Source: Riptortus pedestris (lineage: Eukaryota > Arthropoda > Insecta > Hemiptera > Alydidae). From it: a stretch of DNA of 64,000 nucleotides. The stretch covers positions 74,316,501 to 74,380,500 of the forward strand of contig CM032232.1 of assembly GCA_019009955.1 (NCBI GenBank). The letters are read 5' to 3'. A model generated the notes under the pieces. The model was not told the DNA's origin. It was given only the letters and a program-made list of their open reading frames with translations, and ran no database searches. Position numbers and translations under genes: made by a program. This document shows, piece by piece, positions 34,057 to 45,200 of the stretch (the stretch's first letter is position 1; every line of letters begins with the position of its first letter).

Positions 34057-34858
34057 AAAAAAAGTCCATCGTGCAGGGGCTTCGTAAACTAAGCAGATTT
34101 CCCACGTTTTACTATAGAGAAATCCACATACCTGTAACACTTAACACCTCCGTGAATATTAAGTGGATAAACACAAAATGGTAACTAGAAATCATTCAAT
34201 TAATTTTAATAGTCTCCCAACGGAATGAGTCTGAATTGTAAACAAACAGGCCAGCCAATTTCTGATAGTTTTACAGATAGAAATATTCTATACCTGAAAT
34301 AAAAGCTACTACTACTAAAATATATCTGAATATAATATCCTAATTTTATTGAAAACTAATTACTGTAGTTGGTGCAGTAAGTTACAATGAATCAAATAAT
34401 TTTTATCTCAATCACCCAAATTTTAGTAATTTAAGACAAAAATTAGGAGGGGGGGATCAATAGAACGTATTTGCATATATCTCACAAAATATAAGTTCAA
34501 TGATAACAATATTTCGTATTTAACCATGGAATGAAATGGTTCATGATATAACAGCTTATTAATAATATGACATCAAAATATCTCGGTTAGTATTCATGAT
34601 ACAAAAAATATGTATCATTAATTTTGCAATAAGATTGGTTCTATACAATTTTTTGATCCGACGTATAGTAACAGAGATATTTAGAATTTTCTAAAATCCT
34701 TCCCTTTAACCCCCCCCCCCTCCCATGAGTCCAATTCCAGCCATTAACGAACTTGATATTTCTTTTTACATGAAACTTTTAAATACCGAGTTTGGTAACG
34801 ACCAAACAAAAATTGCGACAGATAGAGCTTTAACAGACAAATATATATATATATATCC
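34057..34858 (+). mobile_element. Family-1 element, modules C plus B, broken at the microsatellite
   Basis: The 5' end (AAAAAAAGTCCATCGTGCAG) leads into a C module (CACCTCCGTGAATATTAAGT, TTGTAAACAAACAGGCCAGC). A B-like module follows (TATAAGTTCAATGATAACAA) and then the core with a C10 run. The copy ends at a short (TA)n at 34842-34857, with CCTGCCTCGGAGTGG after it instead of the 3' block. Carrying both C and B blocks makes this the long form of the element, so the shorter A/B/C copies may be derived by loss. Confidence 0.9.
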
Positions 34859-35792
34859 TGCCTCGGAGTGGTCTGATCCCCAATAACCCACGATCTAAAA
34901 TACTACCCTTTTTTATTTCCCCCTTAAACCCCCCCCCCCCACCCGCCATTACTGAATATGGTCATTAGTTTGGATAAACTGGTTAAATGTCAGTTTCAAG
35001 CTTAGTAGTCTAAGCGTCAAAAGTATCTACAGTTACGACAGATCTTCAAAGAAAACATCAAAACTATAGGAGAAAACTCACAATTAGCTAATCACTAATG
35101 ATAAATGTTATCTAACTCTAGAAACTGTGGAGGCCCCGACGTGTCCGGGTTTAATTTACTTTTGCCTCCCAGACTCTGGGTCCTCCCCTAGTTGGAAGTG
35201 CGGTACACTAACTAACCACGAATTCCGCCCTTAGAGCCATGTGATGTGTGCCCTTTTGGCTTTTATGGCGAGAAGTGTCTAAGTGATTATTTAGTAATTT
35301 TGTATATTTGTTTGGGGTTTGTGCGGATACTTGATAGCGTATTAGTGTCGTTATGTAGATAATCTGAGTTTGAACCCCAGATGGAAATGAAAAGAAACTT
35401 TACTACGAGATTAATGATGTCAGAAGTCAAACTTCTATATTTTCCCTTTTGCATATTCTGTATCATGAACAGCCTTCATGCATGGGGCTACATGAATTTA
35501 GAAGTAGTCCATTGTTGCTGCTGTTGTCCGATACACCGCAGAGGGCGTCATTTATTAAAATGTTATTTCGTAGGTCTTGGTCCCCCTGCTGCTTTACTGT
35601 AGTTCAGCGGATTTCCCTAGAGGAAGCTATTGAGACTTTTTACCACAGAAACAAAGATTTAAAGACTTCACTGCACGTAACCTCATTGTCGGTACCCTCC
35701 TACCGCCATTTCGCTTCCGCCATTGACTTTACACGCTTTTAATTTGGCACTGTCGATGAAAAGTTATCTTTGAAAGCGCCTTACCACTACGA
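34859..35792. other. Spacer with tRNA-like SINE heads and a family-1 end fragment
   Basis: Around 35140-35225 the minus strand reads GAATTCGTGGTTAGTTAGTG then GAGGACCCAGAGTC, and around 35335-35390 the plus strand reads TAGCGTATTAGTGTCG then GAGTTTGAACCCC. Both resemble pol III A/B boxes of SINE heads. 35604-35640 (AGCGGATTTCCCTAGAGG, GCTATTGAG) is an orphan minus-strand family-1 3' end. Open frames at 35381-35742 show no domain. Confidence 0.45.
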
Positions 35793-36584
35793 GAAAAATA
35801 CGTCCGTCAAGCAGGGGATGCGTAAACTAAGCATTTTTCCCTCTTGAAGTTTAACAATAAAGAAATCTACATACTGGCAGAATATTCCACCATGAATATT
35901 AAGTGAATAAGACACCTCTCGAAGGGAAACCTCTGAAATGTAAACAGGTCTGCCAACCTCACAATGGAAAGAAAAACAAATACTGAATTTTATCAAAATA
36001 TAACATATTAATTTTATTCAAAACTACTTACTATATCCAGTACTGTAATTTTTTTTCTCAATCACCCAAATTTTAGTAGTCCAAGAACTTAAAACGGGGG
36101 GGGGGGGGAGGGTCACCAGAACATATTTGCATGTATCTCGTATAATAAAGGTCCCTTCGAAACAATATTTGTTATTTAAGCTTCGAATAATGTGGTTTAT
36201 AATATAACAGAGTATTATTTATGTAACATGAGCAGAAGTTTGGGTTTGCTGAAGGGGGAAAACTGAGAAATGGAAATATCTTAGTTACTATTGAAGTTAG
36301 AGAATAAATGGATATAAACATATTTAAAGTACATTTAACTTGCAATAAGATTGCTTCAATCAATTATATTATCGATCCGACGTATATTAACGAAGGTATT
36401 TAGGATTTCAAAATTCTCCCACTCTACCCCCACAGGTCCGAATTTAGCCGTTAACCAACTTGATCTGATAGTTTTGCATGAGACGCTTATATATTGAGTT
36501 TGGTAACGAAAAAACAATAATTGCGACCACTAGAGCGGTAACAGACAAATATATAGAAATATAAATAAAAATAAATATATACAA

Positions 36585-36649
<65 letters not shown>

Positions 36650-36652
36650 TAG
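35793..36652 (+). mobile_element. Family-1 element, modules C plus B, broken at the microsatellite
   Basis: The eroded 5' end (CGTCCGTCAAGCAGGGGATG) is followed by the C module (CACCATGAATATTAAGTGAA), a G14-type run near 36097-36110, a B module (GTAACATGAGCAGAAG), the core and GAGCGGTAACAGACAAATAT. A long (TA)n to 36652 ends the similarity; the 3' block and palindrome are missing. It shares its layout with the copies at 34057 and 40410. Confidence 0.88.
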
Positions 36653-37784
36653 ACCAATAGTGACGTTGTACGTTTTAAGTAGGCAAGGTTTGACATTTTA
36701 ATTCAACTAGTCCTTAAAATCGATTAATATTCTAAATTGGGATTTACATTTTATTATGAGCGCAATCACTGTGGTTAGAATAGGTATATAATGCATAAGT
36801 TAACTACTTATTTCAATTGAATGTATGAAGCTAATTAGAACGTATTTAAATGGAAGCTTAACGTTCCATGTTAACCTTCGTTAAGGTTAAAGACACCTTA
36901 ACAGATATATCTTCTGAGCCTTCTGGATCTTGCATGAATTGAATTGCATCTTGCATAGACCTATTCAGTATTAAATGTCATGGGTCAAGTTGTGGGTTGG
37001 TTCCACCTTTATATGTAATGCTATTGTCACTTCTATATTTATTTGACTAGTCTCCATGAATTCTAGTAACTTAACTATATGCAAGTGTAGATTTCTATAA
37101 AGAAGTATAAATATCTACAAATACTAGTGAATCTTTGAGTATTCTCGTGAATAATATTTACTAATTTGGAATATTGAGTTGGGAGTTTAAATACTATCTC
37201 TTCTCTGGAAATGTTAATCTTTCTAAGTACTGTCGCAAACATACCGTCAAATAAAACGGAGTTCAAATGAATTAGCCAAATAACTTTTCCCACTCCTTTT
37301 CCGTATTTTTCATTACGTCATAGTGGGCTTTTAATAAATTATATCAATGAATCTTTACTACTGATATTCGACAACACGCTCAGACCTTTAAGTGTATGAG
37401 ACCTATACACTTATAAACATTTCTTTGTTAAACGAATGACCGTCATATATTTTTATAGTCAACAAAGTCGATATTAAATTGTGTAAGGAACAACGAAGAT
37501 ACGAAAATCAAATAAAATCCAACTGGGGGAGGTGTGGGAATGAAAAAGGTCGTAGTTTTTAAAATCGCGAATATAATAATTGTCATATCGATATAGGTTA
37601 TTTTCTAATACTGTAAAATACTAAGATTATTATTTCTTTTTCAATACCCCCACTCCTAGTAATGACGATTTTTACAATAAGTGAACTGTTATGTCACAAT
37701 TCATTTCTAGTATAATGTTTAGTGATTCAGAGTTCAGGATTCAGAATTTCCGAATATCATGTAGTTTTCCTCCATAAATCATTA
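36653..37784. other. Spacer with a faint minus-strand family-1 relic
   Basis: 37460-37740 keeps scattered family-1 words in minus order (AAGTCGATATTAAATTG, CTGGGGGAGGTGTGGG, AATACCCCCACTCCTAG), suggesting a very old B-type copy. Nothing else is recognised. Confidence 0.35.
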
Positions 37785-37830
37785 TTTTTTACGACCGGTT
37801 TCACCGGTGGCATCAGTGGCAGGCTACAAA
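37785..37830 (-). other. Hammerhead-like motif of Penelope type
   Basis: On the minus strand the sequence reads CACTGATGCCACCGG, TGAAACCGGTCGTAAAA. CTGATG (37811-37816) and GAAAC (37798-37802) are spaced as in hammerhead cores, and CACCGGTG between them is self-complementary. GAAACCGGTCGTAA followed by an A-rich end is a recurrent motif in animal Penelope-like terminal repeats, as far as I recall. The conserved A after CTGATG is missing, so self-cleavage is unlikely. Confidence 0.35.
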
Positions 37831-38682
37831 TAAAAAATTAAGACAAAATATAATTTAGGAACAACAACAATTGAAAATTGCAAAAACAGGAATTTAAATT
37901 AAACCAGGAATAATAATAATAATACTAAACATTTCAAATACTCTGACGTGTTTTCGTGGATTCCATTTAAACATATATAATAGACTCATTCAGATTGTAG
38001 GTCGAACTTCTCACAAGCACTCTGCTAAAATAATGAATTTCAATAAGAAAGGAAGGTGTTATGCCCTGCAGGTCCTCGAGGGAAAACTTTCATCCCCTCG
38101 AGCTAATTTTGTAGTGATAATGAAAAATTTCTCTGGAATTCCCATTTTATTATTCATGGGGCATAGTGCCCTTCAATTTATGCTCCGAATACAACCAACG
38201 TCTCAACCTCCATTCTTCAGCATCTTGAAGTTTTAATATAAATATTTTATGTCAAGCATGTTGAATTTCATTGTAAGTATTTTAGGCCCCTGTCGAAGAA
38301 TTTTTTTTTTTTTTTTACATTTTTATGTAACACAGATAAAACGCTCATATATTCACCAATCCTAGTTAGTAGGCAGCACTAACATATATACATACATACA
38401 CACACACACACAAACACACGCGCACGCGCGTACGCACACACAAACACACACACACATATTTTATCTGGATGGGTCAAACCAATAACCTAAATCGCTTCTT
38501 TTAAATCGTTCTTTGAGCTTAAAAAGGATATTTAAATGATGAAATTCAACAAATAACTCAACAGTTTATGGCGCATTTGTAGTATTTACCAGACAATTGT
38601 AATTCACATATTTTGTTTTTTATTACAATTACTTACCTTAATTATATATCTAATACATTACAAAGAAAATCTTTAAATTTAA
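37831..38682. other. Spacer, no gene recognised
   Basis: Contains a 67-codon open frame (38033-38236) lacking a domain, a T-run at 38300-38317 and the CA tract listed separately. Confidence 0.4.
38395..38457. repeat. (CA)n-rich microsatellite with a CG-alternating centre
   Basis: Imperfect ACACAC runs flank a CGCGCACGCGCGTACGC core, an alternating purine-pyrimidine tract that could adopt Z-DNA. The tract is unusual for such AT-rich surroundings. Confidence 0.85.
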
Positions 38683-38850
38683 TTAATACAGGTTTCGACC
38701 ATTTTCCACAATATGACTAAGGATTTCATTTAGTGAGTTCAACAATTAATTAATACCTGTTACCCAAGAATGATTCAAACCCAAGACTTTCTAAGAGTAT
38801 TGAGACCAATGATTTTAATGAAACAGTAAAGCACTAGTTTATTAGAAAAA
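38683..38850 (-). mobile_element. tRNA-headed SINE, minus orientation
   Basis: Body words ATGACTAAGGATTTCATTTA and ACCTGTTACCCAAGAATG are followed by GATTCAAACCCAAGAC (minus-strand B box) and a head-like stretch to about 38830. The TTTATTAA tail side is eroded. Confidence 0.65.
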
Positions 38851-39491
38851 ATCTATATTTTGTACTTAAACATTAACTATGTGTTTCAGAGCATAATTAT
38901 TATTAAGTAATTACTTGGGGTCCTATATGTGTATTGTAGTCTATAAAGAGTCAATTTCCATTCATTTCGCAGTGAATTTTGAATTGCGATCTCATAGTTC
39001 ATATACAATTGCTGAGATATAATATATATTGTCCAACCTTTTTTGTGTATTTTTACTTCCTTGTACGAAGTAAAGAAATTATAGTAATTTCGAAACGTTT
39101 CGTATAGTTCAAAAGAGTTATCCATTTTGACCCTTCTTTAATCCGTTTCGACTAGTTTTGGCGTGAAGTCGAAAATATGTAGGTATTTAAGTATGTATTT
39201 ACGCATTAACCTAGTATAATTAAAAATCCCCTAGTCTTAAATAAGTGGAATTTCATATTTAGGAATGCTGTATCATCTAATTGCGCATCCACCTTTTAAT
39301 AAAAATGCACTAAGTGGGAGGGGTTTAGGAGAGAGTGAAAATAAGAAAAAAACTCCCAATTTCTTTGTGCCTACTAGATATACAAAAAATCGTATATGTG
39401 CTTTTTTGTATACCTTGCAAATATACATAAATTATGTTCTGTGAAATTTTTCCATCCAATGCATTCAAATGATACCTAACGTATGTGACAT

Positions 39492-39920
39492 TCAAATGAA
39501 ATTATTTATCAACGTCCACTTTTTGCAACTAAGGTTAATTAGGACGTATATCTGCAGGTACCACCCTTATCTCGCCATGATGGGACCAAGGGTTTTATTT
39601 AATGATAATGATTTTGTTTATTTCATTCAATAGGAGTTATAGAAAGTCATTTGGTCATCAGATTTTTATTTTTAGCGGTATTTGGATCCTTCAACTGCCA
39701 TTTTGTTTAATACAAACGAGGAACCAAACACGAAATTTGATTCTTTTTGTTATTTATTAACGTCCAATTTGTTCTAATAAGGCTTATTGGAACGGGTCAC
39801 AGGCTACCAAAATTTTCCATCCATCCTGGGACTAAGGGTTTTATTTGAAGTCTTTGTCATATTATATGCCTGGGTTAGAATCAAACTCATGACTCCAGGT
39901 TTACAAAGAGGTACTAAATT
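39492..39920 (-). mobile_element. Two SINE copies, minus orientation, in tandem
   Basis: 39492-39615 holds the tail and body (TTATCAACGTCCACTTTTTG, CAACTAAGGTTAATTAGG, GGGACCAAGGGTTTTATTTA) but no head. 39747-39920 holds tail, body and head (TTATTAACGTCCAATTTG, GGGACTAAGGGTTTTATTTG, GGGTTAGAATCAAACTCATG). They are separated by about 130 bp of unrelated DNA, so they are independent insertions in the same orientation. Confidence 0.7.
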
Positions 39921-40409
39921 TGAATAGAATAGCCAAATGAGAAATTAATAAAAAAAAATTAAATAAGGCTAAATAAGAAATATGGGCGTTACGGCTTTTG
40001 GAACAATAAGATATGGAGGAGTGATATATGCGGTGACTGTTTCTAGGTTAATGGGTGAAAAGGTACAGTGGTGTTGAATGCGTTGCTTATCACTACAGCC
40101 GTTGACAGCTCTTTTCAATACTGTTCATTCATCTGGAGGAGGCCCTAACACTAAAATGGCCCGGGTATCGACAGAACAGAGGCCCTACATTCCAGCCCTC
40201 TCATAAATCAAATAGATCATAATCAAATATAACCCTATTTGTGAAATTATGATATCACTCTAACAATGCCACTTTTAATATATAGATATTACACCATTTC
40301 CCTCTCCAAAAACGAACTCATGAATTTCTCAAGTGTCTGTTACTAGAAGCTGTTAATCCACTAAAAATTTCAAGTAGAGCTTAAATGGTATTCTTACTAA
40401 GGGATAAAT
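39921..40409. other. Spacer with a GC-richer patch
   Basis: Around 40135-40205 the sequence (GAGGAGGCCCTAACAC, AATGGCCCGGGTATCG) is less AT-rich but unrecognised. No splice pair or long frame is seen. Confidence 0.35.
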
Positions 40410-41138
40410 AAAAAAGTCCGTCACGCAGGGGCTACGTAAACTAAGCAGATTTCCCTGCTGATGTTTAACAATATATAAATCTACATAATGGTTACACAAC
40501 ACCACCGTGAATATTAACTGAGTAAATACAAACGGTAATAAAATCTATTTCAGTCAATTTGAATATCCTCCCAACGGGAACCGCCTGAAACGAAATATAT
40601 CAGAATATAACATATTAATACTATTGAAAAATATTTACTGTATCTAGTACTGTAATTTATAATGAATAAAAATAATTTTTATCTTGGGTCACCAGAACAT
40701 ATTCGCATGTATCTCGTATAATAAAGATCTCTTGAAAACAATATATTGTATTTAAGCTTCGAATAATGAGGTTTATTTTAAAACAGAGTATTGTTGATGT
40801 GACATGAGTAGGAATGGGGGTTTGCTAAACACCAAAAACTAAAAAAATGCAAATATCTGTTAATATTGAAGTTAGAGAATAATTTTTTTATAACTACTGT
40901 ATTTATAGCACATCCAATTTCAATAAGATTAGGTTCCATCCATATTTTTCAATCCGACGTATAGTAACAGAGAAATTTTGAATTATCAAAATTCTCCCCC
41001 TCTTACCCCCCCCCCCCCTTCCCCTGTTCGATTTTAGCTGTTAACGAGCTTTATCATTAGTTTTTTGTTTTGCATGATACGCATTTATATTGAGTTTGGT
41101 ATCGATAAAACAATAATTGCGACCGTTAGAGCGGTAAC

Positions 41139-41196
<58 letters not shown>

Positions 41197-41917
41197 ACGT
41201 TTTTTTATTACCAAAACCAGTAATAAACGTTTTTAATAAGAGTTCTTTTGGATTGCAAAATTAAATACTCGCAAGTTTCACAGTTTTTATCACTGCACTA
41301 TTTATTTAGCAAAGCTCAATACACTTGGTATTCATTCTTAATTACTACTTACAGTATACACTTCCTTAACAGCGTCACTGTTCTTCAGATTGCACAGTCC
41401 AACAATTCACTCACGGTCACTGAATTTCACAACCAGATTGCACTGCACTGTCCTTGACTTCGCGGCACTTCACTGTCCTTTACTTCGCGGCACTGCACTG
41501 TCTTAAACACGGCACTAAACTGTTACTTACAGTCACGGCACAGCACTGTTCTTCTTCTAAAAACACTTTACCGCACTGCCCTAAGTCGCACTGTAGCACT
41601 GATGTGACCATCAAGATCGCTGAGCATAAAACTGACTGGCTCTTTATTAGGTTGTCGGCATACATCAAAGGAGAATTGTCTGGACCCCTCGACGCCTGGG
41701 TGGAAGGTACTGGTAGGAACTAGGACATTCTGTCGGCTTCTTTGATCTACGTCACACTTTCCAAATACGCGACTCTCTCTCTCTCTAAAGGATTATTCAC
41801 GTATTTAATTTTCGTAACAATATATACAATTTCGAATGGACCTCATTCGTCCTCACCTAGGTACGGTCGATGGAGTACTACCTCGATTACTGATTTCCCT
41901 CATGGGAAATCTGCTAA
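40410..41917 (+). mobile_element. Family-1 element, modules C plus B, split by a solo LTR
   Basis: The left part runs from AAAAAAGTCCGTCACGCAGG (40410) through the C and B modules, a C14-type run and GAGCGGTAACAGA to a (TA)n ending at 41192. The right part resumes at 41820 with TATATA, then ACAATTTCGAATGGACC, CGATGGAGTAC and the palindrome TTTCCCTCATGGGAAATC, closing with CTGCTAA at 41917. Removing the LTR restores the usual order. The solo LTR therefore landed in the microsatellite of an existing copy. Confidence 0.92.
41193..41819 (-). mobile_element. Solo LTR, copy 1 (627 bp)
   Basis: Bounded by TGTTACG (41193) and CGTAACA (41819), a 7-bp inverted TG...CA terminus of LTR type. It is flanked by TA-repeat sequence that hides the exact target duplication. 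A second copy lies at 51079-51835. In the better-preserved copy 2 the TATA box and AATAAA signal read on the minus strand, so I orient the LTR that way. A GACTTCGCGGCACT / TACTTCGCGGCACT local duplication lies at 41456-41497. No internal gag-pol region is adjacent. The open frames here are not real. Confidence 0.8.
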
Positions 41918-42489
41918 CAATAGACCATCCCCCACTGGTATTATTAAAGCACAGAAATCTTCTATGTTCATGAACCCCATGCAGGGCGCAATGAGATTTC
42001 AGTAATAGTTCCACTTTGTTATGCGTCTCATATGTCCACTCATCACTGTATCTATAATCTATAATTTATCCTGTCTGTTTATGAAATTCAGTTTCTAGAA
42101 TACAATATATCGTCACATCTCTGGCTTCATTTATCGTATTATTGTCGGGAATTAGATCAAGAGGCAAATATTCTTTAACGAATATGTAAATATTCTTTAA
42201 ATAATAGAATTAATATGGAGGTGTCAAATAAAATAAAAAAAAATAGAATTACCAAAGTAAGTGAATTAGTGAAAAGGTGAATGAAAAATTGGAAATGAGG
42301 AAGTCACGTTTTGGTTCCTGCTCTTATAAAAAGGAGGGTTTGTTAGCCTGTTGAATAATTGATAAGCCCTTCTGTTTGAATAAAATTGTTGCTCTTCTGT
42401 AAGGTTATGCCTAGAGATCCACTTAATAAATAAATAGTGAAGTTACAGTGGTACGAAGTTTTTTTTAAATACTCATTTCCTCAAGATGG
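41918..42489. other. Spacer, no gene recognised
   Basis: AT-rich DNA with no recognised element. Confidence 0.4.
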
Positions 42490-42891
42490 AAATGAATATT
42501 AAAATGTCTGTCACTTAGTTTTTCTTAGGTGAAGCGGTTTTCCTAAATGGAATTTAACAGAGCATTCCAGAAATCATTTCGCTAGACGTTAGTTTGTTGT
42601 TAAATAATTACACTAGGAATGGAGGTACTTTGAAATAAATAGAAAAAGTGCAAATTAAAATAAATAAATCCCTTGAAATTATAGATATGTAGGATGTTTT
42701 TTCAATAAGATTCATATTCTACATATGTCTAGTACCAGGGATGTTTACGATAGTATGTCATTCTCTTATCTTTATCCACAATTTCCCCAGTACCAATTTC
42801 AATGAAATTTTACTTTATTTTTAAATAAAACATTTGAATATTGAGTTTCATTACAACTAAAAAAAAAGAATTGTCATTAGAGCTTCACCAG

Positions 42892-42944
<53 letters not shown>

Positions 42945-42945
42945 C
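42490..42945 (+). mobile_element. Old family-1 relic ending in (TA)n
   Basis: The start (TGTCTGTCACTTAG ... GAAGCGGTTTTCC) only vaguely matches the 5' end. The stretch before the microsatellite is clearer: ATAAAACATTTGAATATTGA, GTTTCATTACAACTAAAAA and AGAGCTTCACCAGACATT. These correspond to the AAATATCGAGTTTGGTAACG ... GGTAACAGAC segment. (TA)n runs at 42897-42942 and the 3' block is absent. Confidence 0.55.
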
Positions 42946-43324
42946 CTGTTGAAGATATATTTAAATTGGCAGAAAGTCGTTAAGAGAAATAAGCTCATTA
43001 CGTGAAGATTTTTTTAAATTTCTTAGTGAATTTAATAAATTGGTATGATAAGTCTGTTTATGACTTTTGTAAAGAAGTGACTAGTTGTATGTGTTGTATT
43101 ATAAACGAGAGTGGGAATGTGTTCAAACTACTTTTTAAATGTCAAATAAACCAGATTACAGTTAGTTTAAATTCGAAGGAGTGTTAGCTTCAAGAATGTA
43201 TTTAACAATAGCGATATATCTATTAATACTTCTGGTGCTTGGTTCTCCCACAAATATTACACTATAGGCAGTATTATAGTAAGCACTTTTTTGATGTAAA
43301 ACTCATTAAAATAGAGAAACGATA

Positions 43325-43469
43325 TACAAAGTAATAAAGTATTAGCAATTCGATTTACTTCAAAAGAGTTTATTCCTTGATACATATCTGGCGAATTATA
43401 TGTATCAAGGAAATAATAAATTTATCTCTTTTGAAGTAAATCGAATTGCTAATACTTTATTACTTTGTA
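43325..43469. repeat. Long near-perfect foldback hairpin
   Basis: The left arm 43325-43387 (TACAAAGTAATAAAGTATTA ... TTGATACATAT) and right arm 43398-43469 are reverse complements. The one interruption is about 10 extra bases in the right arm (near ATAAATTTAT). The loop is 10 nt (CTGGCGAATT). Each arm contains the same GCAATTCGATTTACTTCAAA stretch. It is not a family-1 copy. A transcript across it would form a stem of about 60 bp. Confidence 0.9.
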
Positions 43470-44253
43470 CTTTATTACAACTGCTTATGACATCTCAATC
43501 GAAGGGGATTATCGAAAAATAATCTTTTTTTATTCTACATATAGACTTTACAGTTTATGTTTTATACATTTTTTTAAAATTCATTTTTTACTTTGGACAC
43601 TCTATAATGACCTCCTCCCTTCACTATAAGAAATTCCTCGAAGAGCGAAATCAGTTTTTATACTAAAAAAAATTATTCCTATGTAAATAAAGGAGTACAC
43701 TTAACTAAAAATGCTTCAGTTCATAAAAATTCAATGCTTGCTTTCAATTTTTCAAGATTTGGATGCTTGGCACAGTACATGTTGACCTCCCTACTTCTAT
43801 TTGTATACTTTGAGTATAGAATTATTTTTCTTGCTCAATAAAATAATACTGATGCGAGTTATTATAAAGTGCTCAGTAATATTTGTTAAGGCTTTCTTTT
43901 AGACGATTGGTAGACATTAATTTTCTAAGGAATTACCTCAAATCGAACACTCAAAATTTAAATGATTCTAGTATTTTCTAGACTTTAGGTAGACATCCAC
44001 GCCGGATTTTCTAATGAAATTTGAAATTAATATAAAATTATATGAATGGATTTATTGATTATCATATCAATGACTAAAGGGTGATTTGACGTCGTGTATT
44101 GTCCCCAGTAATTCCAATATTTTTATATCATATCAGAAAAACTATTTGTACATTGAGCAGCATTGCTGAATATAAATTCAACACTACCAAAAAAGACTGT
44201 AACACTTTTCCACAATAATATGGAATAAAATAGGTTTTTTTTTTTTCTTTTTC
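43470..44253. other. Spacer, no feature seen
   Basis: AT-rich sequence following the foldback. No element or exon is recognised. Confidence 0.4.
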
Positions 44254-44591
44254 TTCTAGAGGGTCTTTATTGGCTTTGCTGCATTGCTCCTTTCAAGCAT
44301 TGCTTTATTATCCTTTATGCCTTTGTGCCTTGGAACTCTCTCAATACAGTGAAAAACTACAGAATGACTGCCTGTAACAGAAAAAGAACATTCATAACTA
44401 CTAAATTGTTTGGAAATCCAATAGGGATTTTATTATGTCACTTCAAACACTTCTCAATAATTGCAACTCAACGACCACAGGCGATATTTTCTCGTTTCCT
44501 ATGCTGGGATGATCATTTTTCAGAGGAACGAGAATCCTACTTTCCTATTTTCACTACTACCTTCTTCACAAACACAATTGCCTACATTTAA
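44254..44591 (+). other. Open frame after a strong acceptor, unassigned
   Basis: A T-rich tract ending CTTTTTCTTCTAG (about 44246-44260) is a good acceptor. The same strand then stays open to a TAA at 44591, with hydrophobic and basic segments (IGILLCHFKHFSIIATQ). Another frame right after the acceptor gives a hydrophobic stretch (FIGFAALLLSSIALLSF) before a stop. I recognise no family. It may be an exon of a membrane protein, a transposon relic or chance. Confidence 0.2.
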
Positions 44592-44954
44592 TATGTTAGT
44601 TGATGACAGTAATTTTAAATTTTTACTTTGTTGAAGTAAACTTTCCTAATGGTTGTACATCTCTAATTTTTCTTTAGAAATATATTACTGGAATAATGAA
44701 ATATTAGAAAAATATGGGCTGGAAGTGTCTGCAGTAACAATTGTTTTTACATTGGCACAATCTGTTTTGGGAGCCTCGGTCTCAACACCTTAAAACTGAA
44801 ATATTTTCCCTGAGAGCGCACTTATTGAAACAATATAACATTTCAGTATATAAAAGAATTTGTATCAATACTAATTTTTATAAAAGGTTCTAGTGTCATG
44901 TAGCTACCAAATTAAAATATTTAAAAGAATCATTTTATTAAAAATGAATTTACG

Positions 44955-44957
<3 letters not shown>

Positions 44958-45006
<49 letters not shown>
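44958..45006. repeat. (TA)n microsatellite
   Basis: About 24 TA units. No family-1 core borders it, but a Penelope-like motif lies about 100 bp downstream, the same association as at 25532-25566. Confidence 0.9.
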
Positions 45007-45009
<3 letters not shown>

Positions 45010-45070
45010 TATTTTAATTAAGTTCAGTAAATCAAATAAATGGTTAGTACTGAGAGTATATATGATAATG

Positions 45071-45200
45071 TTGGCATACATGCTTGGAGGTAGAAAACAG
45101 CTGGCAAGCGCTTTCGGTTCAAGCCAACCTTTACCTAGCCCCTTGAACGTGGTACTCCTTTAGAACCAGTGACGACGGTCCCTAACGACAGGCATGCCAA
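45071..45200 (-). mobile_element. Penelope-like relic with partial hammerhead-like core
   Basis: GTTGGCAT at the left and ATGCCAAC at the right form an 8-bp inverted pair around about 115 bp. On the minus strand it contains AGGTTGGCTTGAACCGAAAG, in which GGTT...AACC forms a stem immediately before GAAA, as in hammerhead stem II. GCGCTTGCC follows, sharing GAAAGCGCT with 31369-31377. The CUGANGA segment is replaced by a CTAGGTAAA-like sequence, so the fold is broken. Confidence 0.35.

Noticed and set aside
41454..41723. 89-codon plus frame and 62-codon minus frame at 41.5 kb
   Set aside because: Both are inside the solo LTR and depend on its CACTGCACTG-type short repeats; not conserved in LTR copy 2.
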